In this document: piece after piece, positions 54,859-62,017 of the stretch
Layout: each line of letters starts with the position of its first letter
How positions within the stretch are numbered: position 1 is the first letter of the stretch
Source of the DNA: Anaerococcus sp. Marseille-Q7828
Lineage (GTDB): Bacteria; Bacillota; Clostridia; Tissierellales; Peptoniphilaceae
DNA length: 64,000 nucleotides
Assembly: GCF_949769285.1 (NCBI RefSeq)
Contig: NZ_OX458331.1
Location: forward strand, 992,001-1,056,000
Direction: 5' to 3'
Translations under genes and position numbers: made by a program
Notes under the pieces: generated by a model
What the model was told of the DNA's origin: nothing
The model's database searches: none
The model's input: only the letters and a program-made list of their open reading frames with translations

Positions 54859-55332
54859 TTGGACAACAATAGTTTATCACATACAAAATGGAGATGTAAA
54901 TATCATATAGTATTTGCCCCGAAATTTAGAAGACAAGAAATATATGGGAAACTAAAAAAAGACATAGGTCAAATACTACGAGAACTATGTCAAAGAAAAG
55001 GAATAAACATAATAGAAGCGGAGCTGTGCCCAGATCATGTCCATATGCTTATAGAAGTACCACCAAAATATAGTATCTCAGAAATAATGGGATATCTAAA
55101 AGGAAAAAGTTCACTAATAATATTTGATCGACACGCAAACTTAAAATATAAATATGGAAACAGACATTTCTGGTGTAGAGGTTATTACGTAGATACAGTA
55201 GGGCGAAATGAGAAAATGATAAAAGAATATATACAAAATCAACTAAAAGAAGACTATTATGCGGATCAAATAAGTATCAAGGAATACTATGACCCGTTTA
55301 CGGGAGAGTCAGTAAAAAGAAGCAATAAATAA
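54859..55332 (+). CDS. tnpA: IS200-type Y1 transposase TnpA
   Basis: A 157-residue HUH/Y1 transposase acting on single-stranded element ends. The HUH pair is HVH in CPDHVHMLIEVPP, and the likely nucleophile is Tyr in KEYIQNQ. The N-terminus HTKWRCKYHIVFAPKFRR is typical. TTG 54859 is preferred because AAGGAG lies 6 nt upstream; ATG 54832, nine codons earlier, has no ribosome site. The frame is complete, so the element may be active. No tnpB accompanies it. Confidence 0.9.
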   Translation: MDNNSLSHTKWRCKYHIVFAPKFRRQEIYGKLKKDIGQILRELCQRKGINIIEAELCPDHVHMLIEVPPKYSISEIMGYLKGKSSLIIFDRHANLKYKYGNRHFWCRGYYVDTVGRNEKMIKEYIQNQLKEDYYADQISIKEYYDPFTGESVKRSNK

Positions 55333-55344
55333 ACTGCTTAAGCA

Positions 55345-55453
55345 GAAGCTGAGAAAGTGGTGCATGTGGAGGTAATACTCGGAGCCCCAATAGGGGCGTG
55401 CCGGTATTCGCGCCTTCTAGGCGCTGTGCAAACTACCAGCTAAGCTGGTAGTT
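55345..55453 (+). ncRNA. Highly structured 3' end of the IS200 element, possible omega-RNA-like remnant
   Basis: Three hairpins in 70 bp: GCCCC/GGGGC (55384-55397), GCGCCT/AGGCGC (55410-55424) and AACTACCAGC/GCTGGTAGTT (55431-55453). The first is enclosed by a further stem (AATACTCGG with CCGGTATT). This is more structure than a transposition end needs. In IS605 relatives carrying tnpB, this position encodes the omega-RNA guide scaffold. Transcription is not shown; an alternative is a cis-acting transposition end alone. Confidence 0.35.
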
Positions 55454-55507
55454 CTGATTAGGTGAAAATGGAGGTGGTAACTTTTAGTAAAATATATAAA
55501 TAAAATT

Positions 55508-55536
55508 TTGACAAAGTGTAGATGGCGTTATATAAT
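55508..55536 (+). promoter_or_regulatory. Consensus promoter of the butyryl-CoA operon
   Basis: TTGACA (55508-55513) and TATAAT (55531-55536) are exactly 17 bp apart, a perfect consensus, giving a leader of about 40 nt. Strong constitutive expression is expected. Confidence 0.93.
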
Positions 55537-55584
55537 ACAAATGAAGGTTAAAAAGATAACATAGTTTTAATTAAAGGAGATAGT

Positions 55585-56730
55585 ATGGATTTTACGATAG
55601 ATAATACCCATAAAATGCTAAGAGAAATGTACAGAGACTTTGCAGTACGTGAAGTTGAGCCTCTAGCAGCAATCATTGACGAAGAAGAAAGACCACCTTA
55701 TGAAAATATACCAAAGCTAAAAGATGCAGGATTCTTTGGTATTCCAATTCCAAAAGAATACGGTGGAGAAGGTGGAGATTACCTAGGATATGTAATGGCT
55801 GTAGAGGAATTATCAAAAGCTTGTGCATCTACTGGAGTAATAGTTTCAGCTCATACATCTTTATGTGCATGGCCAATTGAAAAATATGGTACAGAAGAAC
55901 AAAAACAAAAATACCTAACAAAACTTGCAACAGGTGAACATATAGGAGCATTTGCCCTAACAGAACCAATGGCTGGTACAGATGCATCTATGCAACAAAC
56001 AATAGCTCATATATCAGACGATGGTAAATATTACATATTAAATGGTTCAAAAATATTTATCACAAACGCAACTCTTGCAGACACATTTATAGTTATAGCA
56101 ATGACTGACAAATCAAAGGGAACACACGGTATTTCTGCATTTATAGTAGAAAAAGACACCCCTGGATTTACAGTTGGACTACCTGAAAAGAAAATGGGTA
56201 TCCACGGATCTGCAACATGTGAACTTATTTTTGAAGACTGCAAAGTACCTGTTGAAAACTTACTAGGCAAAGAAGGTAAGGGATTCAAGGTTGCTATGAC
56301 AACACTTGACGGTGGACGTATTGGTGTAGCTGCTCAAGCACTTGGAATCGCAGAAGGCGCTTTAGAAAAAACATTAGACTATGTAAAAGAAAGAGAACAA
56401 TTTGGCAGACCTTTAGCAAAATTCCAAAACACACAATTCCAATTAGCAAACCTAGCAAATCAAATTGAAGCAGCAAAATACCTAGTATACAAAGCAGCTT
56501 GCGACAAAGACGCTGGAGCCCCTTACACAGTAAGTGCAGCAAATGCAAAACTATTTGCAGCTGAAACTGCTATGAACGTAACAACCAAATGCGTACAACT
56601 ATACGGTGGTTATGGTTACACAAGAGATTACCCAGTAGAACGTATGATGCGCGATGCAAAAATCACAGAAATTTACGAAGGTACATCAGAAGTTCAAAGA
56701 ATGGTAATAAGCGGAAGCTTATTTAGATAA
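55585..56730 (+). CDS. bcd: Butyryl-CoA dehydrogenase (short-chain acyl-CoA dehydrogenase)
   Basis: A 381-residue flavoprotein that reduces crotonyl-CoA to butyryl-CoA with the Etf proteins encoded next. Family signatures are GAFALTEPMAGTDASMQQT (FAD and substrate binding) and QLYGGYGYTRDYPVERMMRDAKITEIYEGT. The catalytic Glu is in the latter motif (EIYEGTSE). It is the first gene of the operon, with AAGGAG before ATG 55585; etfB follows after 12 bp. In this class, Bcd-Etf can couple crotonyl-CoA reduction to ferredoxin reduction by electron bifurcation. Confidence 0.95.
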   Translation: MDFTIDNTHKMLREMYRDFAVREVEPLAAIIDEEERPPYENIPKLKDAGFFGIPIPKEYGGEGGDYLGYVMAVEELSKACASTGVIVSAHTSLCAWPIEKYGTEEQKQKYLTKLATGEHIGAFALTEPMAGTDASMQQTIAHISDDGKYYILNGSKIFITNATLADTFIVIAMTDKSKGTHGISAFIVEKDTPGFTVGLPEKKMGIHGSATCELIFEDCKVPVENLLGKEGKGFKVAMTTLDGGRIGVAAQALGIAEGALEKTLDYVKEREQFGRPLAKFQNTQFQLANLANQIEAAKYLVYKAACDKDAGAPYTVSAANAKLFAAETAMNVTTKCVQLYGGYGYTRDYPVERMMRDAKITEIYEGTSEVQRMVISGSLFR

Positions 56731-56742
56731 TAGGAGTTAATT

Positions 56743-57528
56743 GTGAATATATTAGTATTAATAAAACAAGTACCAGACACAAACGAAGTAAAGATTGACC
56801 AAGAAACTGGAAGAATCATGAGAGAAGGTCTTCCTTCAATCATCAACCCAGACGACTTGGCAGGACTTGAAGAAGCATTAAAAATCAAAGACCAAAACGG
56901 AGCTCACATCACAGTTCTAACAATGGGACCTCCACAAGCAGCAGCAGCCCTACAAGAAGCTTACGCTATGGGAGCTGACGAAGTAATCCTACTAACAGAT
57001 AGAGCATTCGGTGGAGCAGATACTTGGGCAACATCGACAGCACTATCAGGTGCAATCGGTTCTATAGAATACGACCTAATCATAGCAGGAAGACAAGCTA
57101 TAGACGGTGATACAGCACAAGTTGGCCCACAAACAGCAGAACACTTACACATCCCATCAATTTCTTATGTAGAAGAAATAGTAGATGTAAACTCTTCTAA
57201 TATCACAGTAAAAAGACAATTTGAAGATAGATACCAACTTATCAAAGCAAACTATCCTCTATTAATCACAACACTTGGTGAAATGAACCAACCAAGATAC
57301 ATGAGAGTATCAAGAATTTACGACTGCAACAGAGAAGACGTTGTAAAAGTTTGGACAGTTGATGATATAGAAGTTGATAGAGACAACATAGGTTTACAAG
57401 GCTCTCCAACTAGAGTAAAAAGATCCTTCACAAAAGGAGCTAAACAAGCTGGAAAAGTATTTGATGTACCTGCAGACGAAGGTGCAAGCCTAATAGTTGA
57501 TAAGTTAAGCGAAGAGTTTTTAATTTAA
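56743..57528 (+). CDS. etfB: Electron transfer flavoprotein beta subunit
   Basis: A 261-residue subunit that passes electrons from NADH towards Bcd and ferredoxin. It has the typical N-terminus (NILVLIKQVPDTNEVKID), DDLAGLEEALKIKD, then LIIAGRQAIDGDTAQVGPQTAEHL. The GTG start at 56743 follows TAGGAG. It lies between bcd and etfA, the usual bifurcating Bcd-EtfBA arrangement. Confidence 0.95.
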   Translation: MNILVLIKQVPDTNEVKIDQETGRIMREGLPSIINPDDLAGLEEALKIKDQNGAHITVLTMGPPQAAAALQEAYAMGADEVILLTDRAFGGADTWATSTALSGAIGSIEYDLIIAGRQAIDGDTAQVGPQTAEHLHIPSISYVEEIVDVNSSNITVKRQFEDRYQLIKANYPLLITTLGEMNQPRYMRVSRIYDCNREDVVKVWTVDDIEVDRDNIGLQGSPTRVKRSFTKGAKQAGKVFDVPADEGASLIVDKLSEEFLI

Positions 57529-57537
57529 GGAGTTAAG

Positions 57538-58542
57538 ATGTCCGAATATAAAAATGTATTAGTAGTTTGCGAACAAAGAGATGGCCAATTACAAAATGTA
57601 TCACTAGAACTAATTGGTAAGGCTCGTGACCTAGCAAACGATCTAGAAAGTAAAGTAATTGCAGTAATCATAGGTAAGAAAGTAGAAAACCTATCAGAAG
57701 AATTGATAAAATACGGTGCTGATGAAGTTTACTACCACGAAGATGACAAGCTAGAAAAATACCTTACAGAACCATATGTAAAAGCAACAGTAGCTATCAT
57801 CAACGAACTAAAACCAGAAGTAGTACTATTTGGTGCAACAACTATAGGTCGTGACCTAGCACCAAGAGTATCTGCCAGAGTAGGCTGTGGACTAACAGCA
57901 GACTGTACAAAACTAGAAATAGACGAAGAAACTGGCCTACTAAATATGACCCGTCCAACCTTTGGTGGTAACCTAATGGCAACCATCCAATCACCAGAAG
58001 CTCGTCCACAAATGTCAACAGTAAGACCTGGTGTAATGCCAAAACAAGACCCAGACGAAGCAAGAGAAGGTCAAGTTCACCACTTTGACGTAGAACTTAC
58101 AGATGAAGACGTAAACGTTCAAATCATCGAAGAAAAACAAGAAGACAAGAAAAAAATCAAAATCGAAGATGCAGAAGTACTAATAGCTGTAGGCCGTGGT
58201 ATAGGATCAGCAGACAATATGAACCTAGCATACGAACTAGCAGAAGTACTAGAAGGTGAAGTAGCATCATCAAGAGCTGTAGTAGATGCAGGTTGGCTAG
58301 AAAAAGACCGTCAAGTAGGACAAACAGGTAAGACAGTAAGACCAAACCTATACATTGCCCTAGGAATCTCAGGAGCAATCCAACACCTGGCTGGTATGGA
58401 AGAATCTGACCTTATCGTAGCTATCAACAAAAACCCAGATGCAAACATATTCAACGTTGCAGATGTTGGAATCATAGGCGATATCAACGAAGTAGTCCCA
58501 GAACTAATCAAGAAAATCAAACTTGCAAAATCTGCAAAATAA
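57538..58542 (+). CDS. etfA: Electron transfer flavoprotein alpha subunit
   Basis: A 334-residue FAD-binding partner of EtfB. The C-terminal FAD domain shows VGRGIGSADN, SRAVVDAGWLEKDRQVGQTG, then YIALGISGAIQHLAGM and INKNPDANIFNVADVGIIGD. It has no N-terminal ferredoxin domain. AAGGAG precedes ATG 57538. An 89-bp gap with its own promoter follows before crt. Confidence 0.95.
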   Translation: MSEYKNVLVVCEQRDGQLQNVSLELIGKARDLANDLESKVIAVIIGKKVENLSEELIKYGADEVYYHEDDKLEKYLTEPYVKATVAIINELKPEVVLFGATTIGRDLAPRVSARVGCGLTADCTKLEIDEETGLLNMTRPTFGGNLMATIQSPEARPQMSTVRPGVMPKQDPDEAREGQVHHFDVELTDEDVNVQIIEEKQEDKKKIKIEDAEVLIAVGRGIGSADNMNLAYELAEVLEGEVASSRAVVDAGWLEKDRQVGQTGKTVRPNLYIALGISGAIQHLAGMEESDLIVAINKNPDANIFNVADVGIIGDINEVVPELIKKIKLAKSAK

Positions 58543-58570
58543 TCCCCTGACAAATTGAGAACAATTATCA

Positions 58571-58599
58571 TTGAAAAACATTTTCATATCATATATACT
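58571..58599 (+). promoter_or_regulatory. Internal promoter ahead of crt
   Basis: TTGAAA (58571-58576) and TATACT (58594-58599) are 17 bp apart in the only sizeable gap of the operon. It would add transcription of crt-hbd-thl independent of bcd-etfBA. Confidence 0.7.
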
Positions 58600-58631
58600 A
58601 TATATGTTGACAAATAATTTGGAGGATATCA

Positions 58632-59411
58632 ATGGACTACAACACAATCAAATATGAAGTAAACGAACATATAGCAAAAATCACAATGAATAGACCAAAA
58701 GCTCTCAACGCTCTAAACTCAGAAGTTTTAGACGAGCTTGACAAATGCCTAGATGAAATCAAGGCAAATAACGACCTTAGAGTTCTAATCATCACAGGTG
58801 AAGGCAGATCATTTATAGCTGGAGCAGACATCAAAGAAATGTCTGACCTTGGTGGACTAGAAGCAAAGGCTTTCGGCAACAAGGGTCTATCAGTATTTAG
58901 AAAAATCGAAACTCTACCAATCCCAGTAATAGCAGCAGTAAACGGCTTTGCTCTAGGTGGCGGCTGCGAACTAGCTATGAGCTGTGATATCAGAATCGCA
59001 TCAAACAAAGCTCTTTTTGGTCAACCAGAAGTAGGTCTTGGCCTAATCCCAGGCTTTGGTGGTACACAAAGACTACAAAGACTAGTAGGACAAGGTTGGG
59101 CAAAATACCTAATCTACTCAGCAGAAAACATCAAAGCTGACAAAGCCCTAGAAATTGGCCTAGTTCAAGATGTAGTAGAAGTAGAAGAACTAGAAGAAAG
59201 AGTAAACACTCTAGCAGAAGCTATAGCAAGCAAGGCTCCAATAGCTGAAAAACTTGCCAAAGAAGCTATCAACCAAGGTGGACAAGTAGATATCGACCAA
59301 GCGATGAGAATCGAAGAAAATGCCTTTGGCCTAGTATTTACAACAGAAGATAAAAACATTGGAACACAAGCATTCATCAACAAAGAAAAAGCAGAGTTTC
59401 AAAACAAATAG
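58632..59411 (+). CDS. crt: Enoyl-CoA hydratase (crotonase)
   Basis: A 259-residue crotonase-fold enzyme converting 3-hydroxybutyryl-CoA and crotonyl-CoA. The oxyanion hole and acid-base residues are visible: SFIAGADIKEM, NGFALGGGCELAMSCD (first catalytic Glu) and GQPEVGLGLIPGFGGTQRL (second catalytic Glu). Length is typical. TTTGGAGGA lies upstream. hbd starts 9 bp after. Confidence 0.95.
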   Translation: MDYNTIKYEVNEHIAKITMNRPKALNALNSEVLDELDKCLDEIKANNDLRVLIITGEGRSFIAGADIKEMSDLGGLEAKAFGNKGLSVFRKIETLPIPVIAAVNGFALGGGCELAMSCDIRIASNKALFGQPEVGLGLIPGFGGTQRLQRLVGQGWAKYLIYSAENIKADKALEIGLVQDVVEVEELEERVNTLAEAIASKAPIAEKLAKEAINQGGQVDIDQAMRIEENAFGLVFTTEDKNIGTQAFINKEKAEFQNK

Positions 59412-59420
59412 GAGGAAATA

Positions 59421-60263
59421 ATGAAAATTGGTGTAATTGGATCAGGAATCATGGGTGGTGGTATTGTAGAAACTGCTGCCAAAAGCTACGAAGTAGTAGT
59501 AAGAGATATCAAAGATGAATTCTTAGAAAAAGCAAAAGCAAGAATAGAAAAATCTTACGCTAAACAAGTTTCTAAAGAAAGAATGACAGAAGAAGAAAAA
59601 GAAGCTGCTCTAAAAAACATCACATACACAACAGAAGTAAAAGACTTAGCAGACTGTGACGTAGTAATCGAAGCTGCAACAGAAAACCCAAAACTAAAAA
59701 AAGAAATCTTCAAAGAATTAGATGAAGTTGTAAAAGAAGGCGCAATCCTTGCATCAAACACATCATCACTTTCAATTACAGACATAGCTGCAGTAACCAA
59801 TAGACCAGAAAATGTAATTGGTATGCACTTCTTCAACCCAGTTCCAGTAATGAAACTTGTTGAAGTAATCAGAGGACTTCACACATCTGATGAAACTAAT
59901 AAAGCAATATTTGAACTAGCAGAAAAACTAGGCAAACAACCAATAGAAGTAAAAGAAGGACCAGGATTTGTAGTAAACAGACTTCTAATCCCAATGATCA
60001 ACGAAGCAGTTGGCGTACTAGCTGATGGACTAGCAAGCGTTGAAGACATCGATAAGGGTATGCAACTTGGTGCAAACCACCCAATGGGACCACTAGCACT
60101 AGGTGACCTAATAGGCCTTGATACATGTCTAGCAATAATGGAAGTACTATATAACGAATTTGGCGACAGCAAATATAGACCAAATCCACTATTAAGACAA
60201 ATGGTAAGAGCTGGAGACCTAGGTAGAAAAACAGGTAAAGGTTTCTACGATTACAGCAAATAA
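59421..60263 (+). CDS. hbd: 3-hydroxybutyryl-CoA dehydrogenase
   Basis: A 280-residue NAD(P)-dependent enzyme reducing acetoacetyl-CoA to 3-hydroxybutyryl-CoA. The Rossmann motif is [12 protein letters not shown]. The catalytic region is [10 protein letters not shown] and [15 protein letters not shown] (His), and the C-terminal helical domain has [23 protein letters not shown] precedes ATG 59421. It sits between crt and thl. Confidence 0.95.
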   Translation: MKIGVIGSGIMGGGIVETAAKSYEVVVRDIKDEFLEKAKARIEKSYAKQVSKERMTEEEKEAALKNITYTTEVKDLADCDVVIEAATENPKLKKEIFKELDEVVKEGAILASNTSSLSITDIAAVTNRPENVIGMHFFNPVPVMKLVEVIRGLHTSDETNKAIFELAEKLGKQPIEVKEGPGFVVNRLLIPMINEAVGVLADGLASVEDIDKGMQLGANHPMGPLALGDLIGLDTCLAIMEVLYNEFGDSKYRPNPLLRQMVRAGDLGRKTGKGFYDYSK

Positions 60264-60296
60264 AACAATAACAGAAAATAAAAGAAAGGAATATAA

Positions 60297-61481
60297 ATGA
60301 CTAAAAAAGTAGTAATAGCAAGTGCAGCAAGAACACCAGTAGGTTCTTACGGCGGAGCATTCAAAACAGTATCAGCTAGAGAACTAGGTGCAGTAGCAGC
60401 TAAAGAAGCAATCAAAAGAGCAGGCATCAAACCAGAAGATATAGACGAATCAATCCTAGGTTGTGTACTACAAGCAGGCAATGGCCAAAATATCGCTCGT
60501 CAAATAGCACTAGATGCAGGTATTCCAATAGAAAAACCAGCAATGACACTAAACATCGTTTGTGGTTCAGGACTAAGATCAGTATCACTAGCAGCACAAA
60601 TGATTATAGCTGGCGACTGTGATGTAGTATTAGCAGGTGGTACAGAATCAATGTCACAAGCTCCATACCTACTAACAGACGAAAGATGGGGAGCAAGAAT
60701 GGGAGACAAAAAAGTTGTCGATGAAATGATCAAAGACGGCCTTTGGGACGCATTCAATGACTATCACATGGGAGTAACAGCAGAAAACATCGCTGAAAAA
60801 TTCGGCCTAACAAGAGAAGAACAAGACGAACTAGCAGCAACAAGCCAACAAAGAGCAGAAAAAGCACGTGCTGAAGGTAGATTCAAAGACGAAATCGTAC
60901 CAGTAGAAGTAAAGGGAAGAAAAGGCAAAGTAACTGTAGTAGAAGAAGATGAATACATCAAAGAAGGCGTAACAGCTGAAGGTATAGCTAAACTAAGACC
61001 AGCATTCATCAAAGACGGTACAGTAACAGCAGCAAACGCATCAGGAATCAACGACGGTGCAGCAGCCCTAGTAGTAATGAGCGAAGAAAAAGCTAAAGAA
61101 CTAGGCGTAACACCACTAGCAACAATCGTATCATACGCAACAGAAGGTGTTGATCCAAAAATCATGGGAACAGGCCCAATCCCAACAGTAAGAAAAGCTC
61201 TAGAAAAAGCTAACCTAACACTAGAAGACATCGACCTAATCGAAGCAAACGAAGCATTCGCGGCACAAGCCCTATCAGTAATCAAAGAACTAGGTCTAAA
61301 CACAGACATAGTAAACGTAAACGGTGGAGCAATAGCAATCGGTCACCCAGTAGGAGCATCAGGAGCAAGAATCCTTACAACACTTCTATATGAAATGCAA
61401 AAGAGAGACTCTAAAAAAGGTATCGCAACACTTTGTATAGGTGGCGGTATGGGTACAGCAGTAGTAGTAGAAAGACCATAA
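60297..61481 (+). CDS. thlA: Acetyl-CoA C-acetyltransferase (thiolase)
   Basis: A 394-residue biosynthetic thiolase condensing two acetyl-CoA to acetoacetyl-CoA. The nucleophile Cys is in [12 protein letters not shown]. The catalytic His is in [15 protein letters not shown] and the second Cys in [17 protein letters not shown] precedes ATG 60297. It is the last gene of the operon, so all enzymes from acetyl-CoA to butyryl-CoA are encoded together; the butyrate-releasing step (CoA transferase or Ptb-Buk) is not in this window. Confidence 0.95.
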   Translation: MTKKVVIASAARTPVGSYGGAFKTVSARELGAVAAKEAIKRAGIKPEDIDESILGCVLQAGNGQNIARQIALDAGIPIEKPAMTLNIVCGSGLRSVSLAAQMIIAGDCDVVLAGGTESMSQAPYLLTDERWGARMGDKKVVDEMIKDGLWDAFNDYHMGVTAENIAEKFGLTREEQDELAATSQQRAEKARAEGRFKDEIVPVEVKGRKGKVTVVEEDEYIKEGVTAEGIAKLRPAFIKDGTVTAANASGINDGAAALVVMSEEKAKELGVTPLATIVSYATEGVDPKIMGTGPIPTVRKALEKANLTLEDIDLIEANEAFAAQALSVIKELGLNTDIVNVNGGAIAIGHPVGASGARILTTLLYEMQKRDSKKGIATLCIGGGMGTAVVVERP

Positions 61482-61487
61482 TAACAA

Positions 61488-61527
61488 AAGACCCCAAAAC
61501 CCGCCCGAAAAAGGTTTTGGGGTTTTA
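61488..61527 (+). terminator. Rho-independent terminator of the butyryl-CoA operon
   Basis: ACCCCAAAACC (61491-61501) pairs with GGTTTTGGGGT (61513-61523), followed by TTT. Confidence 0.92.
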
Positions 61528-61662
61528 TAATGCTAAAAAGAATATTGCTATAAGACTTATAGCAAATAGCAAAAAATTTAAGTAAATAACTAAAAAAAAC
61601 CACAAATATTTTATCAATATTGGCCAATTTCCCTACAATGCCTAAATTCTAGCAAAAAGGTA

Positions 61663-61691
61663 TTGTATGTTATTTTCAAATCATATATAAT
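61663..61691 (+). promoter_or_regulatory. Promoter of the third pilin gene
   Basis: TTGTAT (61663-61668) and TATAAT (61686-61691) are 17 bp apart, the same hexamers and spacing as the locus A pilin promoter. Transcription from here gives a leader of about 320 nt. Confidence 0.8.
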
Positions 61692-61697
61692 ATAGGA

Positions 61698-62000
61698 AAC
61701 AAAGTAATTGTACGCACTTTACTGCGTAATCGTGTTACAAGTAGTTGAAATTTCATCAACGAATAATGTCAACCTATTACTTTCTTCTAAAGATCGACTC
61801 CGATCGAGCTAGGATATACCCTAGAAAAAATACTTGACGATTCTTCAAAGTATTTTCGAAGTTTTATCAAAAGAATCAAACATATCAGATACACCATATT
61901 TTCTCACGGGAAAATGCTAGCCTACATAACCGTAGCTACTTATGTCACATAGCGTTGGGAAAAGAAGTGTATCAAATTGCTTTTTCGCAAAATACAAGAC
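61698..62000 (+). ncRNA. Long structured 5' leader of the third pilin gene, possible cis-acting RNA
   Basis: There is no open frame of note, but several inverted repeats: TACGCA/TGCGTA near 61711-61728, GTTGA/TCAAC near 61745-61762, CTAGG/CCTAG near 61820-61835, and AAATACTT/AAGTATTT near 61838-61865. A 7-bp closing stem GATACAC/GTGTATC encloses ~90 nt (about 61900-61990), which contains another hairpin, ATTTTC/GGAAAAT. This looks like a multi-branched regulatory RNA, but it does not match a riboswitch I can name. Boundaries are approximate. Confidence 0.4.
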
Positions 62001-62017
62001 AAAGGAGAAAAAACAAA

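Larger units (their letters stand above)
54740..55470 (+). mobile_element. IS200-type insertion sequence (IS200/IS605 family, tnpA only)
   Basis: The left-end hairpin is CCACCTGC TAT GCAGGTGG (54750-54768). The right-end hairpin is AACTACCAGC TAA GCTGGTAGTT (55431-55453). Between them is one Y1 transposase. There are no terminal inverted repeats or target duplication, as expected for this single-strand transposition family. Exact cleavage points are not determined. It sits between the superoxide reductase terminator and the butyrate operon promoter. Confidence 0.85.

Noticed and set aside
58555-58590. Fur-like box in the etfA-crt gap
   Set aside because: AATTATCATT resembles half a Fur site, but the second half does not fit and the AT-rich background makes this likely by chance.
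61698-62000. c-di-GMP riboswitch before the third pilin
   Set aside because: I looked for GEMM-I and GEMM-II core features and could not align them; kept only as an unassigned structured leader.
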